NCBI GenBank assembly: GCA_018894105.1
Contig: CM032133.1
Location: 17,250,501-17,314,500, forward strand
DNA: 64,000 bases
From: Jacaranda mimosifolia
Lineage: Eukaryota; Streptophyta; Magnoliopsida; Lamiales; Bignoniaceae
Reading direction: 5' to 3'
Part shown: piece by piece, positions 24,817-37,825 of the stretch
How positions within the stretch are numbered: the stretch's first letter is position 1
Layout: the number at the start of each line of letters is the position of its first letter
The notes under the pieces: generated by a model
The model's database searches: none
Told to the model about the DNA's origin: nothing
What the model saw: only the letters and a program-made list of their open reading frames with translations
Made by a program: the position numbers and the translations under genes

Positions 24817-26133
24817 ATGTTTATTTTTTATCACCATCATCGTATGCGTGCTATGAGACGGGTTCCTAGAAGATTAAGATGCCCTATGAGGTGGAGTGTC
24901 ATTACAAAAATACCTGACCAATTAAAATACTTGCGAGCAATTGTGGTGGAAAATGATCAAGCTTGTATTCAGAATCTAAGGATGGATAGAAATTCATTTT
25001 GGCACCTGTGCTACTTATTAGAGAACATAGGTGGTTTGGGTGAGGAAAAATTTGTTAGTATCCCTGAGAAGGTAGCCACTTTCCTATCCATCCTTACGCA
25101 CTACAAGAAAAATATGATTGCGAAGCACAATTTCAAAAGATCGGGCCACACTGTGAGCAAGTACATCAAACAAACACTTAATGTAGTTCTGAAACTAAGC
25201 CCACTATTGCTAGTGGAGCCGCATCCAATCAGTGATGATTGTACTAATGATACTTGGAGTTGTTTTAAGGTACTTATCACTCTAGTTAAGTTTCTTATTA
25301 TTAAATTAATGTAATATGATGTATGAATTGAAAAATTAGGCCACTTTTATTGTGAACATACTAATATGAGATTGTATGTTGATATGATAGGGCTGCCTTG
25401 GAGTGCTAGATGTACTTATATTGACATGCACGTAGCAACTAAAGACCAAATGTAGTATCGGTCCAGGAAAGAAGATATTGCTGTAAATGTTCTTGGTGTG
25501 TGTAATCATAACATGAACTTCATATATGTTCTGGCCGGTTGGGAAGGTTTAGCTTTAGATAGTAGAGTATTGTGAGATGCGCTAAACAGACCACACGAAC
25601 TTAAAGTACCCGCCGGTACGAAATTTACTTGACAGCTATAATACGTTAACCATGTTTCTCCTACATTGTTCTTGTATTGTATTAATACATTTTCATTTGA
25701 TTTTTTTTAACATTTAATGAACTACTACCTTTGCGACTGTGGTTATATGAACTGTGAAGGTTTTTTAACTCCATACCGTGGTACAAGGTACCACCTAGAT
25801 GACTGGAGTGATGGAGCTCTGGCACCATATAATGCACGTGAGTATTTTAACATGAAGCATTCCAAGGCATGGAATGTCATTGAAAGGGCATTTGGGCTAC
25901 TAAAAGGTCAATAAACTGTCATGAGGAGTACTACCTACTACCCAATCAAGGTGCAGAATATGATAATTCTTGTTTGTGCATTGATGCACAACCTTATCTG
26001 GACTCAAATGGAAATTGATCCATTGGACAATGATGAAATTGTTACTGGTCTTGAACACCCTGATGAGATGGATGCTGAGACAATCAAGACCATTGAGAGC
26101 TCTTCTCAATGGAACAATTACAGGGATAACTAG
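24817..26133 (+). pseudogene. Broken PIF/Harbinger (DDE) transposase
   Basis: The enzyme would cut and paste the element. Exon 1 (24817-25269) carries the N-terminal helix-turn-helix part (RNSFWHLCYLLENIGGL, then EKVATFLSILTHYKKN). An intron 25270-25390 has GT and AG. Exon 2 holds the catalytic GCLGVLD, then [15 protein letters not shown] and [15 protein letters not shown]. It has a 1-base deletion just after the first D, a TAG, and a TGA where the family has CGA (R). The third block (25717-25911) gives NYYLCDCGYMNCEGF, YRGTRYHL and NVIERAFGLLK with the third catalytic acid, then TAA. The C-terminal part follows to 26133. All three catalytic acids are still readable, but the frame is broken at least four times. 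Confidence 0.85.
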
Positions 26134-26548
26134 GATTCTCAGATGTTCAACGAATGGCGATCGAGGCAGCATTGATCATATTACAAATATCTAGAAACAA
26201 GAGGCAAAAAATATGATAATATCTACTTGAATTTAAGTTGTAGCATGAGTGTTTGAGGAGAATCTATTGTACCTTTTTGCTTGATATTTAGTCATGTCAG
26301 AGATGGCGTGACGTGCATTTCGTATTGACAATGTTTGCTTAGTGTGTTGTCTTTTGTGTTTTGGATGCAATGGTTTGGAATTTATGATTAGTTATGAGAT
26401 TAATATTTGTTGGTGCATTGAATATTCTTTCATTTGATCTTGTGTATTCTCGTGTATTCGTATATTGGATATAAATATGTGTGATATATGTGTACATTAA
26501 TATGATTTACGCAACCATGTGCACTAACATATTTGTTTTCAACAGATT

Positions 26549-27690
26549 ATGTCACAATATGGATGCTTTTCGCAGTCCACGAGCATGTCAACTAAAGGTC
26601 CTTCAGCTTTACAACGTTTTTTGACCCACCAGGAAGAGGCCGCTTTAGTTATTGCACTAAAGAACTTGCGTGAAAAAGGTTGGAAATGCGATGGCTCATT
26701 CAAGGGTGGATACATGGTGAAGCTCGAATCAATGATGGGACAGAAGTTTGCAAACAGTAGCATAGTCGTGAAGCATATAAAGTCAAAGCTCCAAGTTTGG
26801 AAAAAAACATATTTTATGCTTTTAGGTATCATAAATGCATCAGGTGGATGTGGTGCTCGTTATGATTCCACTACACATACAATAACTATTGAGGATGAGA
26901 ATGTTTGATCTGAGTACTTTAAGGTACAATTAGAAAGACTTAGCATTACTAGCATTTTTATGAGGACCTACGCATGATCTTTAACCCAAAGTCATACACA
27001 TATGTTTACTATTTGTTATCTATATAATGATTGAATTTTATTATACATAAATCTTTTGATGTGGTTACTTACACTTTATGTCTTTTGAAGGTACACCCTG
27101 AAGCGATCAAAGTTAGAGGTAAACCACACCCATGGTTTGATAGTTGGGTTGAGATTTTTGAAAATGATAGGGCAACTTTGGAAGGAGCCATTAATGTTGG
27201 CGATCTCGTGCATGAGTTGTTCAGTGGGAAACTAGGTGAAAAGGAGATCGACGAAGATATGGAAAATGAGTGTGGCGCTGCATCAGCTTTTAATGAAGTT
27301 GATGGGGGTGATGATGAGACCATATCGGTTAGTCCAGTTTCTTCAGAAGTGCTAAAGAAAAAATTAGTCTCTTTGGGCAAGCGAAAGGCTTAAGAACTTA
27401 AGGAGAGTGCGTTTGAAACTATGATAGGTACATGGATGGAAGACACAAAAAAAGCTCTTGGGAACATAGCTGATAAACTTGATGAGCCATCAGGTGCTTA
27501 GCCGGATTTAGAGTCATCTATGAAGACCGCTTTGTTTGATGCCCTTTCTAGCATCCCTGATTTGACCTTGGATGATTAAATTTCTGCTGCCCATCACATT
27601 GCCCACAACAAGCAGGATATGGATGCATTTTGGGGCATGCCTGCAGAGGCTAGAGCTCATTTTGTATGGTTGCTACTCTTCGGTAAATTT
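26549..27690 (+). pseudogene. Broken Myb/SANT-like DNA-binding protein of the Harbinger element
   Basis: PIF/Harbinger transposons need a Myb/SANT-like partner that brings transposase to the ends. Exon 1 (26549-26923) has the trihelix/SANT pattern (LTHQEEAALVIALKNLREKG, then KLESMMGQKFANSS and KSKLQVWKKTYFMLLGI). It ends DENV-stop-SEYFK at the donor GTACAA. The stop TGA at 26906 sits where the family has TGG (W). Exon 2 starts at 27091 after TTTTGAAG (VHPEAIKVRGKPHPWFDSW) and is open to 27393. The C-terminal part continues in the same frame across three more stops (27391, about 27499, about 27578) to about 27690. It lies about 400 bp downstream of the transposase on the same strand, the normal arrangement. 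Confidence 0.8.
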
Positions 27691-28862
27691 CATTCCTAGG
27701 TTTTAATTAGCCTGTTTACGATATATCTCAAAACTTGTGAAACTGTTTGGTTGATGATTGCTCTTTCTGCCACCATTTTCAGTTTCATGATATGTGGTCG
27801 GTTAGCGTTTATAATGGCTAATTTGTATGTGCTTTGGATAAGGGGTATTTTGATTGAATATTTTGGCTTGTAAGAACATATATACAACTCTCGAATCATG
27901 CCATTTTAGCTTCTGGATTTGGAGCTTTGGAGCTGCAATCTAATTGTTTCTCTTTTAGCTTTTTTTCTTTAGTTCTTAAGTCTGTTTTTAGCCTTTGAAT
28001 GTGCGTATGCTGCTTCATGTTTCAGTATGCATATAGTCCAGAAGAGGTCCTAATATGGATCTCCTAGATAGTGCTTAGTTTATGGGCTATCAATTCACAC
28101 GTTGCTTTGAATAACCATTTGGAATGCATGTGGGTTCAGTTGCAAGCCTTTGACAATATCTTCACTTGGTTTGATGCCAAGCTTCTATTTTCTACTAGTA
28201 GGGGCTACAACTTATTTATTGCTAATTTAACAACTTGTTATTTGTTGCTGAAATTGTTATGTTGAAGTTTTTCACATGCAATCATTTTGTCATATTCATG
28301 TTTGTGGTTTTTATACATAGGTTGCTTAGTTTTATGCAGGTATTTTCATTTCTATTCAATTATGATTCGGCTTTAGTTTTCATTCTTGTTTGTATTCTTT
28401 GAGCAATGCATTTATGGGCCTATGCAATTATCTGTTGGGACATGATACCAGAAGATTTATCAAAAGATTATTGTTTTTTTAAATGAATTTTAAATTCTCT
28501 GCAACAACTCAGACTCAAACTATAAAATTACCCAAATAAGCTCAATGAACAAGCTAATTGTTTTGGACTTAAAATCCTTAACTTGAAATTATGCATCCAC
28601 TTATAACCTCACTTACATAATCATTTAATAATGGCTGAGTATTGCTATCTTCATCTATAGCAAAATAAGAGTTAAGAAAAGTGAATGTTGAAGATGCATG
28701 GCAATGAGTTTACATAATCATCAAACCCATACTTGGCTTATATATGGAGAATTTTGGAATTATAAACATTTTGAGCATTAAATCGTTATTAACACAAGTT
28801 CTATGGACTATTGGATAGCAACTGCACGTCTTCTGAATCTCGATAGCCTTCGTGACTTGTGT
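27691..28862. other. Internal Harbinger-element DNA without a gene
   Basis: T-rich sequence without coding motifs. It may be a 3' untranslated region of the SANT-like relic followed by filler. Confidence 0.35.
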
Positions 28863-29413
28863 TAGCTGATTTAAAAGATTTTATAAGTTCTTATATTTTA
28901 TAAGATATTTTTGGAGTATATAAATACTTGCTTTTATTTTTAAAATAAATTATTAATTAAATATTTGAATAAAATAAAATTTTAGAGTTTATAAGATATT
29001 AATAATGATAATATTGTAATTACAATAATTAAAATTGAATGAGCTTTTGTCGACAGTTTAATTTCTTGTCAAATTCAGATTTTACAATCCCTACCCTGCT
29101 TATAAGTTATTTTTGGAACTTATAAGATATTGGATTTTATTTTCAAACCAAGTTCTTTAAATAATTAGATAAAATAAGATCATAGAGTTTATAAAATGTA
29201 AATAATTATAATTTTATAATTAACATGCAAGATTAAGACTAAAAGAGTTTGATAATATTTTAAAAATACGCTCAACACTCGTTACTTTAATTTAATAAGA
29301 GCTTATAATATTTTAATATCTTATTTTAGAATATTATAAGCTCTTCCTCAAAAACCTAGCAAACATCTTATAAAATATTTTGAAAAACTATAAGTTAACT
29401 TAAACACCCTCAA
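28863..29413. repeat. AT-rich MITE-like block nested in the Harbinger element
   Basis: TTATAAG / CTTATAA words recur in both orientations. The right edge reads ACTATAAGTTAACTTAAACACCCTC and the left edge GTGTTAGCTGATTTAAAAGA. The layout recalls foldback MITEs with GGGTGTTTAAG-type ends, but terminal matches are poor and no duplication was found. Confidence 0.3.
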
Positions 29414-30086
29414 AATTAGTTTCTAAAATATTTCACAAAAAATTGGGCATTAATTAATGAAGGTCAAACTGGCTTCAATTATAGAATTTTTCTTTTTTTT
29501 TTATGCTCAGTCCCTAATAACATATAACTTTATGTTTATAGTTTCAAAAGTAATAACATTTTTTTTTGGTAAGAAACTTATGATATTCTTAATTATGATT
29601 TAGTAGTTAGAAATTTTTTTTGAATAGCAATTGTATGGTTTATCGATTTCCAAGATCTCTAATTTGAACTACTGAATTTAAAAGCAATCAATTTCCTAAT
29701 GGCAGCGTTGACTTCGGTCCTTGCTTCCATGCAGATTGTAGCAACATGTGGGCTAAACTTGATAATTAACATTGATATTAATTAAACAAAAAACAACAAC
29801 ATACATTAATTGATCAATGCAAACATCATACCAGATGCACGGTGACAATATCACTGTTACGATTATACAATTAACGTCTAATACATGACAACAACTTGAA
29901 TAGAACATAAAAAGTACAACAGTGACAACATCACCATAATATATATGAGAAGCAACACCAAATAAACCACACACTAACTGGAACACTAACAAACATGACA
30001 ATACATGGCAACATAAATGACTTCAACAAAGGACATGCATTTCTAGCTGGTTCCCTTAAGCATGGTAAGTAACTAATTCGTGGGTT

Positions 30087-30990
30087 TTAAGGAGTGTTTG
30101 AGCATGATGCATGAGCACTAGGTGGATCGACATTGGATGATGAAGGGTTAAGGAATCTAAATAATTCATAGTTATCTGCCTCAGTCCATAGGTTGACATA
30201 TGGGTTACTTGGTCCAACCAGAAGGGGTGCATTAGTTACAGCAGGAGTAAATTTAACTGAATCTTGACTTACATCATCGTGGCCATAAATCCTACCTAAG
30301 TCATTCCAGAACGAGGACTTCAAAGGGCTATTTTCTACTACTACGTTCATACTCTGCAAAGCATTCTCATTGCCCTGTCGATGCTCTCCTCCATGGCTAT
30401 GATTGTCGTCTGAAATTTGGATAATCTTTAGCCCACCATAGAACTCAGGAGATTTTGTTTCCCCAACTATCTCGCATAGCTCAGCCCAAAACTCCTATCT
30501 GGTTTTCATATAGGCCTCGGCGATTAGGTATTTTTGAAGAATAGTGTACTTAAATTAGAAATATCGATATTAAACAGGACAAAGAAAAAATTAAAGCCAG
30601 GTAATGCTATTTTTAGAAAACAAAAAGTAGTGTATTTATCACAATAGCTACCATGGTGACATAGTCCCAAATGTAGTTATCAGCTATTACGACATTGTTG
30701 TCGTCATCATAGGTGATGGGAGTGAGGAAGATAAGAAAACCAAACACTTTATGTCTATGCTAAAGCTTCTTGAATAGTATGCTTGCATCTTTATATGTGA
30801 ATCTAGTATCAAACTTATTGTTGACGTAGTCAATGCTCAAACGGATTGCAACAGTATCGGAGTGGGTGATAGTTCTGCCATATTCATGGGCAAAATGGGC
30901 AAGCATCGTGATGAACTCTTTGTCATATTCATAAACCCATGGTGATGTGTACAAGATATCATGTTGGCTGCATGGATTTCTTGGAGCCAT
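30087..30990 (-). pseudogene. Second Myb/SANT-like relic, opposite strand
   Basis: Exon 1 runs from ATG at 30990 to about 30652. It reads MAPRNPCSQHDIL, WVYEYDKEFITMLAHFA and FTYKDASILFKKL, then an acidic YDDDNNVVIADNYIWDYV that matches the region before the conserved tryptophan in SANT-like proteins. A donor ATG|GTAGCT ends it. Exon 2 from about 30548 reads YLIAEAYMKTR-stop-EFWAELCEIVGE and runs to the stop at 30087, ending SSSNVDPPSAHASCSNTP. One TAG at 30495-30497 breaks it. The function would be DNA binding. Whether it belongs to the enclosing Harbinger element or to a second nested element is unclear. Confidence 0.6.
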
Positions 30991-31130
30991 TAGCAAGGTG
31001 GGGAATAGGAAGAATGTTAAATATAAACAAAGAAAGCAGAAAGCTGCAAATTTTGGAAGTATGAAGAGTTTCATAAGAAGTAGTGATATATATAGGATCC
31101 TTCCCATTACTGATTTCCTCCACCAAATTT

Positions 31131-31979
31131 TGTAGGTTCAAATCCAATATGTGAATTTTAATTTCCAAGAGCAGGTCAGAATGCATGGTCACACCATGCA
31201 GCAAAATTTACGGGCCAATTGCATAGATAATGTACTGATAAGAAAGATGAAAGACTGCTTTTTAAAACCTGGCATGTCATGCATGGAGTTGTCAATCGGT
31301 GCCATCAACCCTTATAAAATGAGCTTTCGACCAGAATTTCCATTGAGTTTTGGAGGGGTATGCTATACAGGTACAAATTCTTCAATGCACAAATTATGCA
31401 GCCTTTTAAATTTTGTCAAACTATTCGACATGGTTTTTGAAACTTTGTTCAACAAATACATAAATATAATGCTATTAAACGTACGACACTTAATCTTTTC
31501 ACATGTGACCAATATTTTTCAAGATTTTATTCCACAAAAGTCGAATTCACTCCACATTTTTTTCTTGGTTTGTCATTTGCCGACAAAGCCAATTTCTAGC
31601 TATTATTTTTGTCAAAAAAATTGGTTGACATCCCTTTATTAGAATTAAAAACAAATTGTGCTATTAAACCACTATTGTATGCATATATATATATATATTA
31701 GTTAGTGTATATATATACACATATGATGGTGATGATGTGTTTACACTTGTTTTATTAATTTCACAAATTCATTTGAAAAAAGTTTACATATGAATTTCCA
31801 ATTAATTTTGAGTTGACCAAGAAATAAATCCAAGTTAAATTACTTATACATATGGGACAAATAATTTGAAACCGATAAATTATTTAGTTTTGCTACATGA
31901 AAAAATGTTAACTTCCAGAAATTACATGCAAGTAACAAGTTATATTAGATGGAAATATAAATATTACAAGCCATACATA
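31131..31979. other. Stretch between the two minus-strand relics
   Basis: The plus-strand open frame of 163 codons at 31151-31642 shows no recognisable motif and is not called. A TA microsatellite lies at about 31685-31700. The rest is AT-rich. Confidence 0.35.
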
Positions 31980-32475
31980 CACTGCACCAAAATAATATTA
32001 TGATAACGAGTCTTCAAAACAATATTATTTAAGATACCCAAGTCACTTGAGCCGTCCAAGAAGCATTCCTGTCATGATACCCATAATTGTGGCAAAAACA
32101 AGAATTCCACAAGGGTACATGCAATGAGCATCAATGAAGTATTGTAACCAACACTAGAAGCAGGCAATGATTTGAGGGCATAATCATGAACTTTATGTGC
32201 TGACGAACCAACAATTGAACTTTCAGAATGGTAATTCGGATGGATATCAACACGGTCTCAAGACGGATTTCTACGCACACCTGTTGACTTATGTGAGTTA
32301 AAGGAAGCACCTGAGGAACTAGAGCATCCTTCATGGTTACTAAATTCAACATTAAGAGGGTGCCGAGGCACTCCATGGTACTTATCCCACCATATAAAGC
32401 AACCATCATGATCTAGTCCCATTGCGCATTTGTAAAACTACCGACCGGGATTTTTACTGGTTCAGGACTGTCGAA
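31980..32475 (-). pseudogene. GRF-type zinc-finger protein relic with a C-terminal membrane segment
   Basis: Read on the minus strand, near 32450-32330 a broken frame gives NPGR-stop-FYKCAMG and GCFIWWDKYH, the signature of the GRF zinc finger (NPGR, a cysteine, then GC-FxWWD). Downstream is a serine-rich linker (NHEGCSSSSGASFNSH), a stop, and a hydrophobic end (NTSLMLIACTLVEFLFL) that could span a membrane. Plants carry many short GRF-domain proteins of unknown role, and several transposons carry them too. The zinc-finger stop (TGA near 32437) and at least two later stops make it non-functional as read. Confidence 0.55.
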
Positions 32476-33076
32476 GGACCATTACACTACAACCACAACT
32501 ACATAATGGATTTGATTTTTCAACCATATTCTTGTACATTTGAATAATAGGAAATTCCTTTGTAAAAAATACATTAATATCATAAAAAAAAAAGAAGGTT
32601 TTAAAACTATATTTAAAGGTGTAGAGCTATATAACATATTGGAAGGAAATAAATGAAAACAATTTAATGTGTATCTAAAAACAGAAGAATGGTCCAAATA
32701 CTAGAGAATTCATACCTTAATTAGCAATATCCCAACTAACAGTTTGTCTCCAAAACTTAATTACAAAGCTCATAAAAGAAGAAAGAAAAATTCACTTTCT
32801 TATGAATCCTATCCCTCTGAAATGAAGGACATGAAATGTGAGAAAAAATCTGCCTTAGTTTCATTTAAATAGCACAAATGAGGGCAATAATAAAAACTAA
32901 GACAGTGATTTGTCTCAATCCCCCAAATCAAACAGGAATGTAAGATTACTGAATTCATGAGATGAACTACAATCTCACACTTCAAAACGGTTATATTAAT
33001 TCATTCAAATACATGACAATCTCATCGGGCCATGATTATGTGCAATTCATAGTTGCTCGAATCAAACGCGACCTAA

Positions 33077-36000
33077 GTCTCTTACAAAAATAGAGGTCAG
33101 GTAGATGCTAATTAAGTTAGAAATGACCTACGAATCAAAATGAATCAAGAAGATAAATTAAAATATTGTGGATATTCTACTTGTTTTACCTTTTACTATT
33201 TTTATATATACTAGAAAGGTTCACGTGAGATGCATGTGACTTGTTATTTTTTTTATATTTGTTTCTTCTATGAATTATTTTCTAGTTATATCTGATTCAC
33301 ATGCTTATCAAAGAGGCAAATAAAAAATAAATTATCATTTGAAGTTGTAAAAAATGTTAGGCCTCTGATATAGTTTAAGAATAATTTAAGATAATATATT
33401 TCTTCAAAGGCATTTGCATCGTGTATACAATCTATCCTATTTTTTTCTTCCTTTCATTCTAACATCTATATTGTTTGTCCAAATATAGTATTCTAGAAAT
33501 TCTATAGAAATACTTTTTTGCATTTTTACTTTTAGCACATAGAGAATTATGTTATGAGCATTGTTTCAGAGATGTGATACCATCTAAGAATATTATATAA
33601 ATTTTGATTTGTGCAACAAACGATAGATTGTTGATTTGGAAGATGCTTATAGACACATTGACTTGTTATTGTAATATGAGCTTGTACTTTTGTACTCAAA
33701 CTTTAAAATGATAACATATGAGCATGTGCAACCTTCTTTTCTGAAATTCAATTAATGGACATACTTTTCAAATATTTGATTCTTTAATAACTGATCTTTT
33801 AAACATTATACTTATGCTCGAAAACTTTTGCAGGTGAATCTAGTCGATCTTAAGCGCTTTGAACATCATAGAAGTTTTCTAATATCTCTTTTCGATCTTG
33901 AATGCAAGTCATTTTAGTAAAAATATCTAGTTTTCCAAATCTTTGGACTAATATCAATACATTAAGATATATATATGATTCATACCTCTTGAACCTCAAA
34001 TAAAAGTATTGAGAATAATTCTTTTTCCAACTTCACTATCCCTTGTCTCTCCTTTTAGGATGACATCTATCATTCTTTATTGTAATTTAGATCTCAGATT
34101 TGATAGGCTATGACAATAATAATTTAATCTTGTAGTCTCCATTTTTATGTCGTTTATGTTGAAGAACCAACAATAGAGTATTTTTCCCAAAAGAATTGCT
34201 ACATGATCAGTAGCAAAAGCTTGATCTCTATATAAATAAATGATAATTTGTAAATATTGAAAAATTTCATATGGAAAATGTTTTAAAATTTTGATAATAA
34301 AGAATAGACATATATATATTCACATTAGTTTAAAACATCAAATTTTGTATTGATTAAAATTTGTATGTCAATATCAAAAAGAAAACACGTATCTCTTTCC
34401 AATATAAGAGTAACAAATAATTGAATAAGCTGTAAAGTAAAATACAAACCTGCTTATTGTTTTCCAACAATAGTTGCACTAATTTGTAAGATTCACCTTT
34501 GTAGATTCATTCTTTTGGATTGTATCATTGGATGTTTTGATACCTTTTTTCTGAATGTTAAGTATCATTCTATGTCACATCTTAAGAAAAGAAGTGACTA
34601 TTATAATAAGTTATAACATTCATAATAATGTGTTGTTTTATATTTATGACATCAATGTGCATGGACAATAATATCTTGTTCTACTAATATATTATGATTA
34701 TTTCCTTCGATCAAATTGCCACAATTTGATAAGCATTTGAAAAATTATAAATTAAATTAGTCTAGTTTCATGCTTTTTAAAATATGAAGCTGAATATAAT
34801 TCACTGAAAGGTAACCGATTAACCTTTTGAAAAATTTTCTGTAAGTTTTCTCATAATTGCTTCTGATAAATCAAATTGTTTTAGTATCTTCTTTTCTCAA
34901 ATTCATTTTCTCTTTTGGTAAAACACAACTGAAAGTTACCATGCCAATTTTCTTTTGAAATTAATCCTAGAAGATCATGATATACCAAGACTTATGCTCG
35001 AAAAGTATAACTCTATCCTTTGTAGATGCAAACTCTTTATCTAATTTGACATCAAATGAAGTAAAAAGAGAATATACAATTCAAGACTCAAATATTTTTT
35101 TGACAGTTCATAATCTCTTCTGATAGGGAAATAAACAACTTATACAATTCATTTGATATTTAAATGGGAGCAAGTCTAACATTTTTCATTGCCACAATGA
35201 AATGTGCGGGATTCATTTAAATCTTACGGCATCGCAATGGATGTGATTAAGTATTCAATTCAATTTATGAATATTTGAGCACATAGGATTTTCAAACCTA
35301 ATAAAAAAAATTTTTAGCATATAACATTATTTGCATACGTATATGATATTTACTGAAAGATCGAACAACACATATTTATTGAAAAATTACTAAATTTTGA
35401 TTGATAAGAAATCATCTATATTCTTAGAAGCTGTAAATTTATGAATATTAATGGTTTGATTCTTTATGAACTAACTCTTTTTCATTCAAAGATATATTGA
35501 AAGAAAGGTGCTAACTTATTGATCCTTATATTTTTTCTCCTTAGATGATTTGATTGAGTTTTTCATTTTCTTGAACTCTTTAATGTTATCTACGTATTCT
35601 TGTCTCTATAGTACTTAGCGTGATTATGTTTCCTTTTCATCTTATCTAGTCTTTATTATCAAAATAAATATGTTGTTATAATAATATTAGAAAATTATGT
35701 CCATATATCTAAAATATAGATGAAGTTTTTCTAAATAGCATACGTGATGATGTTTTAAATATATATCAAAATATCCAATACTAAACCAACTAAACATAAA
35801 GTTGATTCAAGGTAGAAGCTTATGGATTCGTTATCATTTTAAGAACCCCTTACTGAAAAGTGAACAACGAAAACCTATATGTTGAATAGTTACTAAAATA
35901 AAATTTATTTTGAAGAACTTAATATTTAAAAGACATGATTTATATGTATATTTTACAATCTAATGACTAATAGTAGTTGACTATTGAATTCTTTCATTTT

Positions 36001-37379
36001 TGGGTGATATTTGGAGAATTTTATTTTTTAATTTATTTTCTATCGTTCTTAATGAATTAAATTTGTGCTAGTTGTTATTCCATAATTTTAATTTAATTTA
36101 TATTTTTCTTTTTTGTTAACTAAAAGGTTTTTTTTAAATTTGTTTTAAACCATAAATTTCAATTGTTATTTTATGAAATTACACTAAAAATATGATTGAA
36201 ATGATTCCGAGGGGTAAAATTAGCTTTCTCTAAATTTAGATAAAGAAATAAAACTTATGTTATTTACTTAATCTTAAATTTTTAATGGACCACTTGTTTT
36301 TAATCTTAGAGAAAAGAATAACTTTATCATGTGTTCAATTTATTTATAATGATTTTGTTCTCATTTTCTTAGTCAAATAAAAAATAGAGGAAATTAAATT
36401 CTAGTTAATTTTAGACCTTGAAATATAATCGTGTAAAATAAAAATATTATATTATTTTATAATTTTTTTGTTTAAAAAATGTGTGAAAAATATTTCTTCA
36501 AAAGTTTGCTGGTTCATAAATTACAAGAGTTGGATAATAAATTAAGTTAGCTATTAATATAATTATATGTGAATTGTTGAATGTAATTCATTGTTAGAAA
36601 TAAGTACTTGTATTTTGTTAATTATTTAATGTTTAGCAATATAACAAATAAGGACTTTTGACTATTGAAATACTATGTATTTAATGGGTATATACTTCGC
36701 ACACCTAGTGGATATATACTTTGTAGAGTATGGATGGAGACATATAAACTAATGTGATATTTTATCTGGTGAAATGTGTTTATTGATATTCTATTTTATA
36801 TATTGAATAAAAACATTTCACTATATCATACTAATGTTATTATTAAAATCAAATAAATATTTTTTAAATTTAATAGTTTGAATAAGATAACTATCAACCC
36901 TACCATACATACATTTTTGAAAAAAAATTAAATCTATAATGAAATATGACCAATTTTAAGTCAATTATACAACAAGTGAATTATACCTTTTATGTCATTG
37001 ATGTATACGTTAACAATATTTATCATATGATTAGTTAAGTCATGCCAAACTTGGTCTTGACAAAGTCTTCCTCATTCCTTGTCTTGCCTCAAATAAAAAA
37101 TTTAGTTTGATATATCATAAGGTTAATTATCTGATAAAAATAATATATAAATATATTTGTATCCTATTGCCTTTTAAAATATTATTGAAAGTTAGTAGTT
37201 ATAATTTAGAAAAAAATTATTTAGTGAAATAAAATTTTATTTGATTCTTTTTCACGGTTTCTAATAGTGCTATCAACTATATATTTTATTTCTTTTGACC
37301 TACTTTTCATCTCTTAACTTTAAAAAACTTTTCATATTTGCGATACAATATAAAAGCATCTTTTACTATTAGTTTTCAA
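33077..37379. other. Very AT-rich intergenic DNA
   Basis: No gene is supported on either strand; open frames are short. Near 33208, ATATACTAGAAAGGTTCACG is followed by GAGATGCATGTGAC, which loosely resembles plant Helitron starts, but no matching CTRR hairpin end was found. TA-rich simple stretches are common. Confidence 0.4.
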
Positions 37380-37486
37380 GAAAATAAACTGTGCAGCTCA
37401 GTATAGAATTAACCAAAATATATTTCATAAATATATATAAATACAAAAATAAATAAAAAGATAAAGAATATTGAATAAGACTTTGT

Positions 37487-37825
37487 GTATATTCTTTTTC
37501 ATTATCATATTAAATATAACATATATGAGTTTGACACTTATTTTGATATATAATAAATATTTTTTTCTTTTCATCTTTGAGGAAGAATCCATATCCGTGT
37601 GAATACATTTACGAAATACCATTCTTTTTTCTTATCAATTAAACATGTGATTGTAAGATTTAATCTATTCTTTTTTATTGTCATATTAAATTTACTATTA
37701 CATTTGAATTGAACACATATTTTAATATAAATAAATATTTTTTTTCTTATTTTTTAGGGAGAATGTAGGAGGAATATTTATATGAGTGTACCTGTGAAGT
37801 ATCATTTTTTTTCTTAACTAATTTT
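37487..37825 (+). repeat. Diverged ~180-bp tandem duplication
   Basis: Copy 1 begins TATTCTTTTTCATTATCATA (about 37487). Copy 2 begins TATTCTTTTTTATTGTCATA (about 37668). Both continue in register through AATAAATATTTTTTT, a GAG(G)AAGAAT-like part, a GTGTGAATAC / GTGTACCTGT part and a TACCATTCTTTTTTCTTA-like end. Confidence 0.6.

Larger units (their letters stand above)
22886..33073. mobile_element. PIF/Harbinger-type DNA transposon, 10.2 kb, decayed
   Basis: The left end GGTCGTGTTTGATTTGAGCG and the inverted right end GGTCGCGTTTGATTCGAGCA match at 21 of the first 25 positions. TAA flanks both sides (22883-22885 and 33074-33076), the 3-bp duplication typical of PIF/Harbinger. Inside is a Harbinger transposase relic followed by a Myb/SANT-like relic on the plus strand, the usual two-protein set. 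On the minus strand near the right end lie a second SANT-like relic and a GRF zinc-finger relic. At 10 kb it is large for the superfamily, which suggests nested material or acquired genes. Confidence 0.75.

Noticed and set aside
31151..31642. 163-codon plus-strand open frame inside the Harbinger element
   Set aside because: Length is notable but composition is ordinary AT-rich read-through and no domain was recognised; it lies between minus-strand relics.
33200..36730. Possible Helitron with an ATATACTAGAAAGG start
   Set aside because: No clear TC start, no 3' hairpin with CTRR, and no Rep/helicase motif could be read on either strand.
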